DNA of 64,000 nucleotides from Craterostigma plantagineum (lineage: Eukaryota > Streptophyta > Magnoliopsida > Lamiales > Linderniaceae). Numbering within the stretch: position 1 is the first letter of the stretch; every line of letters begins with the position of its first letter. The notes under the pieces were generated by a model. That model did not search any database. It worked only from the letters and a program-made list of their open reading frames with translations, and was not told the DNA's origin. Below, piece by piece: positions 44,331 through 55,203 of the stretch. The translations under genes and the position numbers were made by a program. The stretch is taken from contig JAPQWV010000686.1 in NCBI GenBank assembly GCA_027422505.1, forward strand, positions 1-64,000. The letters are read 5' to 3'.

Positions 44331-45965
44331 ATACTTAGAAGAAGTAATTTTGTGGTTTAATTTTAAAATTTAGGATCAATCTGAAAAATCAAGGAAAACT
44401 TACTATCGAGAAACTCGGGTGAATTTGGTAATTTTCAATACAGTTTCTCGAGCGAAAATTGATTTGGGACGAAGTGTTAATTTACGCTCTCAAAATTGAC
44501 GAGCGAAAATTAAACAGGAATCAAATGTAAATTTTCGATCGGATTTTGTCGAGCGAAAATTTAAACAGTAAACAAAGATAGTTTTCTCGATCGCAAATAG
44601 TAATGGGCTCAAATTCACTAAGTCTCACAAAAACCTCTAGTCAGCCCAAATTAAACGAAATCATTACTTGCAGTCGGAAAATCCCTAAATACATGCTAAA
44701 AATCCTCGATCGCAAAATTCAACAGTCAAATTTCTCGTGCGAAAAACTTCTTCTCTCAAAAGACGAACGTCAAAATCTTCTAAATCTTTCGATTTTTCAT
44801 CTGATTTTCGTCTTTAAAATGTAATTTGACTTCTGTTAGGGATTATCGTGTATTTAAACTACATTTGCATCTGTATTTTGGAATATTTCGCATGATTCTG
44901 TGTTTATTTCTCGACTGGTCATATTCTGAGAACTCGAACACTTGTATGCAGTATTTTAGACCATCTTTAAGTATAACCTAGGTTAAAAACTGCATAATAA
45001 GCTAGTTTCGATGTTTCTTGATCATTTTGAGTGAATATAACTTCGATTTTCTGCATTATTGGTGTTCGATTGAAGGATAAGACTAAACTGATGTCTAAAC
45101 TGTTAAATTCGTCGAAGAACTTTCTCGCCCACAAACAGTGAAAATTGAATCTCAATTTGATTAAGTCACTGTTTGCATCGTGAAAGATTTTCGATGGCTA
45201 ACCTTTTGATTTAGTCATTAAGATTAATAATGTAGATCGAAAATTACTTTCAATCGAGAAACACAAGGAATAGATAAAATAGATGCAATCCCTTTAATTT
45301 TCGAGCGCAAAAACTTACTGTCGAAAATTTCGATTTCAATTTTGATCTCGGTCGAAAAATTTTAGCAGCGATAAAAATAATTTTTCGACGATAAAATTTT
45401 CTCGATCGTAAAATTTTGCAGCGAAAACCTCTTTAAAATCGAAATACTTTCTCGCTCGATAATTTTCATAGCGAAAAATTTTATTCACGCAGGAAAAATT
45501 TTTCGATCGTAAATTTACTTGGAAATCTAATTTCCCGATCGTAAATTTACACGGAAATTTTTCTCGATCGTAAAATTTCTCGGCTACATTAAGTTCAAAC
45601 ACTTAGAAATATTTTAAGTCCTTTTCTCAACTGTAGCTATCATTAGCGAATAAAATTTTTGATCACACATATTCTATTCAAAATCCCATTTAGGCAATTC
45701 AATTGAGAATGTCAATTCTCGCACGATAAATAGCACGGAGTGAACAGTACTTTAAACACCTAGTAAAAATTTTCAATCAAATTTCTTTGAACGTACATGC
45801 ATATGTCTAAATGAAATTATTTCTTAAAAAATTCACTCTATCTGACCTATATGTGCATTGAAATTTCCACTACAAAATTAACAAACATGTTATCAACAGC
45901 TTCATCATTATGGCTTGATAAATTCGAATTTCGAAAAAATTTATTTTAATCTAGCTAATGACTTA
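44331..45965 (+). other. TCGATCG-rich leader-like region
   Basis: Non-coding, densely packed between 44400 and 45620 with words such as TTCTCGATCGTAAAATT, CTCGAGCGAAAATT and TTTTCGATCG. Resembles the leaders at 26780-27250 and 33080-33860. Ends at TTGTATTTCAG just before the ATG of the next ORF, which looks like a splice acceptor. Confidence 0.6.
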
Positions 45966-45979
45966 AGCTTGTATTTCAG

Positions 45980-47251
45980 ATGGATCACTACCCTACCTAC
46001 AACCACATTTACGAAAAGGCTATGCACCTTAATGTACATGACACGAACTTTCAACTAGACCTGACCACCTTCCGATGTCCAGACGACATCATCGTGTCCA
46101 TACTGCAAGGCCATCCACTATGGCATGGTCTTACGGTGACGGCCTCGGTGCCGATGGTCTACCTCCAGCAGTTTTGGGGGAGTATCAAGAGCCTCATCTT
46201 GGATGAATAGTATTACTTTACCACAGTTGTAGGGACGAGGCACGTCTGTATGAGCAAGAACGACTTCAGACTTTTCCTCGACCTCCCTCACAGCCAAAAT
46301 TACGACCCTCTCCGATCAGATGCGGAACTAGTGCAAGATTTTCTCCAGATGGGGTACCGCTCACCGCTCACCAAGCTAGCTCAGATGCAGAGCAATGGGA
46401 TTCCCCATCCGTGGAAAACACTGTTTGGAATCATCCATAACTGTTTGTCCCCGAAGCACGCAGGCTTTGACAAAAACAACGGCCACATCCTCCGGATACT
46501 TCACGGAGTCATGTACTCGCGAAATTACGATTTCGCTCAACTGATCTGGAACGACATTGCAGAGCAGATCAGACAGAAAGAGAACTAAAGGTCCAAAAAT
46601 GTGTCGTATGCGAGATGGTTCTTCATCATCATCCCTCAACAAATGGAGATGTACGCGCAGAATGTTCCTCGCCTGCCTCCAGGAGGAAACTATCAGCCAC
46701 CCAGGCTCAAGTTCTTCCACAACCCCAAGCTCACGGATCTAGTTCAGCCATCGATGGCCATTCCGCTCGAGCTTCTTCGTCTTGCTGACCACGCGGGAGA
46801 CGAATACCAGAGATACTGTCGGGAACACCATCTCACCGAGCAGATGATTAGAGGGCCCCCGGCAGATTTCCATGTGAGCCCTCCACAGCAACAACAGCCT
46901 AGCCCTGAGGACATGATGATTGATACAGTGGCCCAGGAGCTAGAGCAGGAGGTTCCAACTCAGGACGAACAAATTCCTGATGTAGATGCCACGTTGATCG
47001 ATGCTGTGGAGGCAGAGTTGGAACAAGAGGCTCCAGCAGAAACAGTCCAAGTGGAATTGCCTGTTCATGTTGGCGTGCTTGAAGAGCCTATTGCGGAGGT
47101 TCCTCTACAAGAAGCACAGCCCGAGGCTGAAATGGAGCAAAGTTCACTTCCATTGGTGACGGAACAGGCTCATGAGGACATGGAGCATGAACCGCTCCTC
47201 ACACAGCCACCTCATCCGATACGGAGTCCGATGAGGTGCTCAGACTTATAA
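45980..47251 (+). pseudogene. Env-position ORF of a SIRE-like element, two nonsense codons
   Basis: One frame runs from ATG 45980 to the stop at 47249-47251 with only two in-frame stops (TAG 46208-46210, TAA 46586-46588) and no shifts. Recognisable text: ASVPMVYLQQFWGSI, FRLFLDLPHSQNY, LTKLAQMQSNGIPHPWKTL, YDFAQLIWNDIAEQI, then a Gln/Glu-rich acidic tail (PTQDEQIPDVDATLIDAVEA). I recall similar proteins in asterid genomes next to Copia sequences, but not a defined function. No signal peptide or membrane helix, so the name refers to position, not to an envelope role. Confidence 0.65.
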
Positions 47252-47271
47252 GACGGACTCAAAGGCGATAA

Positions 47272-48550
47272 GTGTATCATTTGAGTCCCTCTTTCCCGCC
47301 GTCACCATCGCACCAGATACCGCGACGATCATTTCTTCAAGTGTTGCAGACACTTCTTCGCTCAATCTTGAGCCGCAACAAAATCTACCCGGTGTCTGCT
47401 CCGCAGGCCCAAACCGAGCCTGCCGAAACACCCATAGAGGAGAATCCTCAAGATTCAACTCGAGGATTGGGTGGAAGTCTCGAAGAGTCACAACCTCAAG
47501 TGACTCCGAGCCAACCTAAGGAGCACTGCTCAAGGGTTGTTAACAGGCAACATCAGTCGTCGTGGTCCATCTACGGAGGCGTCCGCCCCTTTTGTGACTG
47601 AAGACCACCTCAAGCCGCTCTCTCCGCAGCATTCAAATCTTTCGAAGACAAAATTATGAAGAGCGTGCATACGACAATCGAGATGTCCCGTCAAGATCAA
47701 GGGAAAGCACCCGTCTCGGAGCCAACTTCAGCACAAGCCGACCTCACACCCTCACAACCCACTCCCACCGACCCTCGACAAAACTCATCCATCCTAATCA
47801 ACCCATACACCATCCCAATCACCGATCTCCACGACATTCTCCTAGCCCGCCTCATTGGTCTTACCATCCGGTCACCTCAGGAGGAATCGCTCTATAGGCG
47901 ACTGGTGGACCACCCTGAGCCACCTACCCAAACGTGCCGAGGCCAAAGCTCTCACTCCAGACGACGACATGACGACCTTGACGATCAGGATCATCATGAG
48001 GGGGAGAAGAGGCCAAGGACATCTTCGACAAGTGGCCAAGGACAAGGCTCAGGCGCAAAACAAACAGGCGATGGAGCAGGTGAAACACAAACCACCCACA
48101 CCATGCACCGCACTACCACTCAAACCCATATAGACCCACCAACCTTTCACCTAAGGACATCTCCATTCACACGACTGACCTTCACAAGCCTCTTGCTTCC
48201 GGAAGAAGAAGCAAGTGCTGCCATGCTCGTCGCCCTAGCGCAGACTCAGGCGACTCCCTCAACTGCTCCAAACCAACCGGGCCCTTCAGGACATGACGTC
48301 AATCCACATGAGTTCCTTGATAAATTTATATTTAAAGGACAGTGGGCGACCCATTATATGCCCGAGGAGCATCAAGTACAACGGTTCAAGGAAGTTCGAC
48401 AAATTTTGCAACAAGCTTCGGTGGACCTCGTGTTGATAGAAGACGACGAACTTCTGGAAAGTATAGACCATGAACAAGATCCGACAGGGCTTTCAGAGCT
48501 GATCACACAACGAGTGGTTTCCCCCACAAGACAAATGCCAAGGACCGTTC
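47272..48550 (+). pseudogene. Env-position ORF, C-terminal part, cut by a Tekay-like LTR
   Basis: Readings 47272-47601 and 47656-48555, Pro/Ser/Thr/Gln-rich, with YTIPITDLHDILLARLIG near 47800-47853 and FIFKGQWATHYMPEEHQ near 48328. Its stop (TAA 48553-48555) is supplied by the inserted LTR that starts at 48551. A related minus-strand copy lies at 52439-53849 (VPIKELHDILLARL). A shift separates it from the part ending at 47251. Confidence 0.65.
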
Positions 48551-50880
48551 TGTAATACCCGAGTCCCATAAGTAAGTAAATAGATGGCCAATAAATATGC
48601 AGGCATTTTATATGATCATCGTAACTGCATTAGACATGTTTGAGATCTTATATGTGTTTAAATGATTACTTACTATATGCTAACTTAACATGTATGACTT
48701 GAATTATAGTGTTGGAACTTAGGAAAAATAGCTAAATAAAGAAATCGAAGTATCTGATTTTAATTACAAGGACTAACGAAAATATGATTAGAATTATAAC
48801 AATTGGGCCCTATTAATATTCATAGTTAAAGCCCAATTATTATGGATGAACACTAGTTACTTACGATCAAAGAAGCTTATAAAATAGTATTGTATAATTC
48901 GATGATTCAACAAATAAGGAATAACATGAATTAATATTATAAGATTTGTAGACAATTAATAAGTGAGTGTAAAATAGGGAGTCACGTCATTTAGCTAAAA
49001 TAACACGCAAAGGAATAATGAAAGGAAAACATACTTATCTGAATTCATTAGGAAGAAACTAGCGTAAGGTGCTTTAGAGAGAAAGAGAACAAGTCGAACA
49101 AGAACTGAAGTAGAACTCATCAATAAGCTAGGAAGAAGGTATAATCTATTTTGATTTCGTGCTTAGATTGCTATATTAACGTAGTACAAGTATAGTTTTA
49201 TTTAAAGTCGGTAAATTAGGGTTAGACTTTGATGTACTTAGTACTTCATGTGAACTTAGGGTTTATAATAAGTCTAGGAAAATTATGATTCTTACATCAA
49301 CTAAGGATTTTAGGGTTTCCCGTCCAATAGCATGTTAGCTTAGAGGATTGAAATTGTAAAGCACACGTTTGAGAAGTTAGTAAATTAGAACCCAGCCTTG
49401 GATGACGAAGTAGGTAGCTTGAAGTAGTTCTAAGAAGGTAGCAGAGTATATGAAGTTTCGGATGATGTGATTTCAAGTTTGATAGATCTCGAACCTTGTT
49501 AGATATAATGTCGAGATCCATAATGAAGATAGAAGGAACTCGAGATTTTAGGTATCAATTAACTTCGAAACACTGTACAAAACATCTCGACATCCATTTT
49601 AATGCATGTAGAGATACATGTAAAATCTCGACATCAACCTCGACATTTATCTTAAGATGTCGAGATCCATCCATATCAAAATTCCTTAACAAAAGCTCGA
49701 GATCTATTTTAATGTAGACATCAAACTCCTTATATATGTAATCCCGAGAACACATATCGAGATCTTTAGTGTAATGTCGAAACCCCACAATTGAATTCGA
49801 GATGTATATCGAGATTTATGTAGTATCGAAATCTTTGCATATAATATCTCGAGATCAAATTCATGTCGAGATTTAAGTATAAAAGTAACTTCGATGTATT
49901 ATGTGTGAAATGTCGAGATCAAGCTCGAGATCTTGAAAACCATGCCGAGAACTTTGATTAGTCAATCTCGACATCTTACATGCTACTTCGAAATTTCATT
50001 TAACCAAATTCGAGATTTATTTAACCAAACTCGAGATTTATCTCAAAGAAGTCAAACCATGTCAAGATTTATTCTATGTCGAGATTTATCTTGCAATGCA
50101 TCTCGAGAAATTATGTCTAATAGAATCTCGAGATAGGTGGGAAATGAACTTCGAAATCCTTATAACTTTCGAAGTGGTGTCAAAGTTCGGAACTTTAGGG
50201 TTTCGAAATTCATAAAAGTCAAAACTAGGATTGTCAAACTAAGCCACTTTTATATAATTGTTATTAGACTAACAAACCCTAATTTTGTATGTTTCTATAC
50301 TTAGGGTTTGAAGATTAGCGGCTTACAGTGTGATAAACTAAATAGCTAAAACTAAGGATACCAGGAAAGTGAAAGTCCCAACTACAACACATAAATGTAT
50401 GTACATGAAATTATGTGTTATGTGTTTCTGTGATTTTATGTGACTTCCTACGTGAATTATTTGCGTTACATGACACGCATGATTTAATTACATTATATGA
50501 TGGCACGACACGCATATTCATGACATGATCATATGCACGCACGTTTAGCACAAAAGGCATGATATGAGAGCGTGCATAATATACGATCGCCTTTGAGCGA
50601 TAAAGATTCGTCGATATGGGCATCTGATGTCGACTCACAGTTGAGTCACGGCTCTTCTGTGCTACCATGGTGATGTCGTATGGCGTTACCGACAAGACAT
50701 GACACGTACAAGGCAAGACATGATTTTAGGGCTAATGCCCTCATGGCGGATCGTGAAACCTGGAACATGTGAGCTGGGGGTGTACGCGACACCGAGGGTA
50801 CCTCTGATGTTAACTACCTCAGATTAGGCTACCAGTGCGAAGCGTCCGCGTGGCGTATGAATCTATTTTGGGACAGAAAA
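48551..50880 (+). repeat. Tekay-like Gypsy LTR, truncated
   Basis: Starts TGTAATACCCGAG, as do the LTRs at 55204 and 62585. It shares their layout: a long AT-rich front, a middle array of CTCGACAT/TCGAGATT words (49490-50150), then a GC-richer part with GTGTACGCGACACC-like text near 50780. No LTR end or internal region follows, so the right side is lost; the border near 50880 is approximate. Confidence 0.65.
49490..50150. repeat. TCGAGAT/CTCGACAT motif array
   Basis: More than twenty copies, on both strands, of TCGAGAT, CTCGACAT or close variants, irregularly spaced about 15-40 bp apart. A like array is at 56080-56570 and 63460-63955 in the related LTRs. Confidence 0.8.
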
Positions 50881-51354
50881 TGTGTATAAATAAAATGTTT
50901 GTTTGGTTAGTGATTCAGATAAAAACATCTGAGGATGTTGGTTTATCTAAATCCGTCTGGATGGGTTTAGAGTGGTTATATATAAACTCATGTTTTATAT
51001 AAACCTACGAAACAAACATACAAACATACCCTAAACCCAATCATTAAACCAGTCAACCAAAAACGCACAAAGTTGGTAAAAGCGTCACAACTAGAGACGT
51101 ATACAAGGCCCTTAACATTACTCAACCCGTAATAGATATAAAAGAGAATCAAAACTAAATGCTTGAATCGCTCTTAGCAGAAACCCTGAGAAGAAACATC
51201 TTATGTCTAATATTTCTACCTCATAATACAGACTCAAGCAATCGTTAGCAGAGATCAATATCTCAGTTAGAAAATCACAAACATGACAATCATGTTAAAA
51301 CAAGCAAGGCTAAGTGAGTTTTTGTACATGGTTCGGATCTGACTTCAATTGATG
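50881..51354. other. Non-coding DNA with a possible MITE-like inverted repeat
   Basis: TTTGGTTAGTGATTCAG (about 50909-50925) and, on the opposite strand, GGTTTAATGATTGGGTTTAG (about 51031-51050) are roughly inverted, as in small hAT-type MITEs. No clear target duplication. The rest is unrecognised. Confidence 0.3.
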
Positions 51355-51890
51355 CAAGATGAGATATGTCGGTGGAGAAGAAAAAGATCCTATTTCACGA
51401 TCGATGTTTTGGCCGCGTTGGATCTACGCATCATTCTAGTTATTGTAGATCCAATTAGTAACGAACCGCTCTAATCCTATAAGCTTGTGGGGTTCCACCC
51501 AATTAGCAATAGAAGGAGTTAGCCCGCAAGCTTATATGGGTTTGGGCTATAAAAGCCTGAGATGATCGAACTTAAAGCTTGGAAGCAGAATACCCGAGAA
51601 ATTGATTATAGCATGGAAGCATGTGTTTCGACAAAGACGAATCTGGCACTAAGAAGAAGAAGATTGGAGAAGACTTGACGACTTCAAAATACGGAAAAAG
51701 ACAAGGACAAGATGCAACAAAATTTAAAAAATCTGCGACATTATCAAGAAACGAATGTCGGGGCGTGGATCACAGTATACATCCGGTCTACAACGTATAG
51801 CTCAAGGCAAGAGTGTTCTAGCCGAGAGTGCATTTCAATCCTCCACAAGAAGAGGGGATAGCCTTTGCAGGGGGAGCAAGGGGGAGATTG
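51355..51890 (+). other. 3' end of a plus-strand SIRE-like element with PPT
   Basis: GC-richer non-coding text ends in GGGGGAGCAAGGGGGAGAT (51871-51890), a polypurine tract directly before TGTTAGGACTCGAG. Its 5' part is not identified. Confidence 0.55.
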
Positions 51891-52375
51891 TTAGGACTCG
51901 AGAGATTCTCTGGCTTCAGAAGAAGGTATGTGTGGGGTGTTTTTTAACATGTGCCAGAGCTCCTTTGGAATGTGACATTGTAGGATCCAGTGGAGTTCGA
52001 CTTCATTGTGGTAAGCGCGGCGGAATTTTGATGGTGAGCGTGGGATGTGTTATAAAATGTGCCAAGGCTCCTTCTGAATTAAGTGCAGGTGAGCCCGACT
52101 TCATAGTGGTACGCTCGGCGGAAATGGTGGGTGGTCCTACCTGTTTGTTTATACGTATCCCTTTTTGTTTTTTTTTTTTACTTTTGAACTTCTTTTGATA
52201 AAACCCTCATAAAGTTAAGTACGGGCTTTATATGCCACAAGTCATTGGTATATTAAAGCCCAGTCACATAACTTATACAAAATATTATTTGTCTCCCCAA
52301 ACTACTATAACCTGACTAAATAACAAAATATAAACCCAAGACCTAAGTAAGTATAGGACTCTATTAATTCCTAAC
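51891..52375. repeat. Two LTR starts in inverted orientation (fused LTRs)
   Basis: The left border reads TGTTAGGA after a plus-strand PPT. The right border reads TCCTAACA, followed by ATCTCCCCTTTAG (52376-52388), a PPT for a minus-strand element. Two truncated 3' LTRs meeting tail to tail is the simplest reading; the fusion point may be the T run near 52171-52180. An inner ORF (51755-52198) is unrecognised. Confidence 0.5.
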
Positions 52376-53849
52376 AATCTCCCCTTTAGTGTCCTCTTCG
52401 TCTTGTTGGCGTCTACTGTGTCTTTTTTTTCGTGGGTTTCACCAGCGTATAAGGAGACCTTCTCCTACAAAGATCTGGCCTTCATGGTAGCAGTCTGACT
52501 CCGGGAGTTCAAAGGAGGGCTTCATAAGATTCACCTTCTTCAGGTTGCTCTCCAACGCCATTTGGAGGTCATTAGTTGCATTGAATTTGATTTGGCGCAT
52601 GAACCTTTTCAATGCGGCATAAACCCAACCTGAGTTCTGGAGTCTTAAGTGCTCCAAGCGTTCTGAAGTCTCCCATTATCTGTTCAATATCTTCACCTCT
52701 GATGTAGTCGAGGTCGGCTTCATTCAATTCTTTGCATGTTTCATCTTTTCGCCATACCATGTAGATGGGAATGTCTATGTAGCAAATTGTACCTTTCGAT
52801 CTCCCAGAATTTCTCTGATTCTGGGTCTCTTGGCCTCCTCTTCTGAGAGTATCACCTCATTTTCCTTTGAGCATCCGAATTCGGCGAAGAGAGAGCAAGT
52901 ATTGAACGGCTTTTGGTCTTGGGAGATGAGTTATACCTCTAGCTCAAGCTCGTACATCTTCTTGATTATATCCTCGTTCCTCCATATTCTCCTTCGAATC
53001 TCTTCTCCTATCTTCGAATCCGATGGTGGGCATTCCTCATCAACGACGGTGTGTTGGAGCACCTCAGGAAGTTCTGGAATTTCAGCTTCGTAGTCTTCAC
53101 CTTCCTCGAGTTCGTCGTCGTCGATTAGGGCCAGGCTTATTTTGCCTTCATCAGAAAGAATCTGGCATTTTCCATTTAAGCCTTTGGCCATGTATGTATC
53201 CATCGGCTTTGTTATACAATCTTCATTGAAGATGTACTTCTCTACGACGTTGGATTGTACAGTTCTTCAGCATGTGGGATTGGATCATCTGTCTGAAAGG
53301 ATAGGATGGGAGATGATAGAGAAATCGAAGGGCTTCTTTGGTTTGTGGGATGGATAAGAGATTATAGAGAAATCGAAGGGCTTCTTTGGCTAGTGGTATA
53401 GGGAAGTGAAAACAGCTGGTGAGGAGGCTTCTCTTTGAAATGAGGAAGCTTGTTGTATTGTTTTGGTAGTAGCTCGGGTGGGTGTTTTAGTTTGGGTAGT
53501 TGTTTTGGTGACAGTTGGCTGCTGCAGTTGAGGCTGAGGCACCTTGTCTTGCATCTTCTCCACCTCGTGACGGCCCTCATCTTCATTTGAGTTTGGGTGC
53601 ACTGCAGAGTCGGGCCAGCAGGATGTCATGGAGTTCTTTGATGGGAACGTTCCATGGGCCAGCGTCGGTATCAGCGTTCCGATCAGGTTGAGCAGGTTTT
53701 TCTTCGATGATGTAGGCTTTGCCTTTGTCGCGAGTTGATGTACCAAGTGCGCCGTACACTCTGGTCATGATTGTATCTTCAAGGTCTTTCGCGAACTCGT
53801 CAAGTCTGACATTGAGCAAAGCCACCATCACGGTTGGAGAAAATAACAA
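52376..53849 (-). pseudogene. Minus-strand env-position ORF of a SIRE-like element
   Basis: Minus-strand readings in order: 53849-53583 (VPIKELHDILLARL), 53746-53390, 53203-52931 (KISLALIDDDELEEGEDY, IGEEIRRRIWRNEDI), and 52760-52439. They correspond in order to 47640-48500 on the plus strand. The last reading stops shortly before the PPT at 52376-52388, so this ORF is the 3'-most gene of its element. Frames change several times. A 46-bp tandem duplicate (AGAGAAATCGAAGGGCTTCT) lies at about 53317-53395. Confidence 0.6.
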
Positions 53850-53924
53850 GGCGGTGTCACGAAGACATCCGCCGTCAAAACATCAGAATAAATTGGTGTT
53901 ATGTGTCGCCTGTGTTGCAGGAAA

Positions 53925-55203
53925 TGGCTAGAGCTATATTACATGAGTATGATATTCCTGAACAATTCTGGACGAAAGCTGTTAGTACATCTTGTTATGT
54001 GTCTAATCGCGTTTTCCTTAGGCCGTTATTAAAGAAAATTCTCTTATGAAATCCGGCATGGTAGAACTCCAAATATAGGATTTTGTAAATATTTTATCTT
54101 GAACGATAGAGATAAGAGAGGAAAATTTGACTATATAAGGCAGATGAAGGGCTATTCCTTGGTTATAGTCTTCATTCTAAAGCCTATCGTGTCTATAATG
54201 AAAGGAAGCTGACTATTCAGGAATCCATTCATGTTACTTTCGATGAGATTCCTAACGTAGATGCTACTGATGAGGAAGGTATAGATTTGCCTTGTGCAGA
54301 TTTGCAGGGCACTAAAGAAAGTGAGAAAGTAATCCCGAAAGACGAAAGCATTGAGACACTGGAACCAGAAGCTGATGAACTACAACAAAGAAAATTCAAG
54401 CATGCTTCCAGTCCACAGATCAAGTGATAGAGAATATCACATCTGGAATCAAAAGTCGAGCAAATGCACAAAATCAGGATACGGAGGAATCTCACGATGT
54501 ACTACTTTTAGTGATGGAACCAAAGACACCATGAAGCTTTAGTCGATATATCATGGGTCTCTGCCATGGAGGACGAGTTATCTCAGTTCGAAAAGAGCCA
54601 AATGTGGACACTTGTAGAGAGACCAGACAAAAAATCCATCATAGGAACAAAGTGGGTCTTCCTCAATAAACTCAATGAAAACGGTAATATCACCAGAAAC
54701 AAAGCAAGGTTAGTTGAAAAAGGTTATTCCCAGGATGAGGGTATTGATTTTGATGAAACTTTTGCTCCGGTAGCTAGACTAGAATCCATACGTGTTATAC
54801 TTGCATATGCATGCTTTAAACGCTTTAAGCTTTTTCAAATGGACGTAAAAAGTGCATTTTTAAATGGTTTCATAAATGAGGAAGTTTATGTAGAGAAACC
54901 CTAAAGTTTCGTTAGAGAAGGATTTCCAAAGCATGTTTTTAAACTGAATAAAGCATTATATGGTTCAAAGCAGGCTCCTAGGACATTGTATGAAAGATCA
55001 AGTGAGTTTCTGATTGACATGGGATTTTCTACTGGTACTATTGATAACACACTGTTTATTAAGTATGAAGGCGATCACATGTTACTGGTCCAAATCTACG
55101 TGATGATATCATAGTTGGAAGTACTAATATCCTTCTTTGCGAGGAATTCTCTAAGTCTATGCAGCAGAAATTTGAGATGAGCTTAGTCGGTGAGCTAAAC
55201 TAC
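53925..55203 (+). pseudogene. Copia integrase/RT fragment
   Basis: Begins in the integrase (ARAILHEYDIPEQFWTKAVS, 53930-53990), passes through a broken linker, and enters [22 protein letters not shown] (54596-54655), [20 protein letters not shown] (54738), [20 protein letters not shown] (54836-54895), TAA at 54902-54904. It ends at GELNY (about 55188-55202), where a Gypsy LTR starts at 55204. The 54321-55203 part recurs at 61701-62584. The chain has shifts and stops throughout. Confidence 0.85.

Noticed and set aside
45980..48555. Viral envelope gene
   Set aside because: No signal peptide, fusion-like or membrane segments; only its position after pol resembles env-bearing elements.
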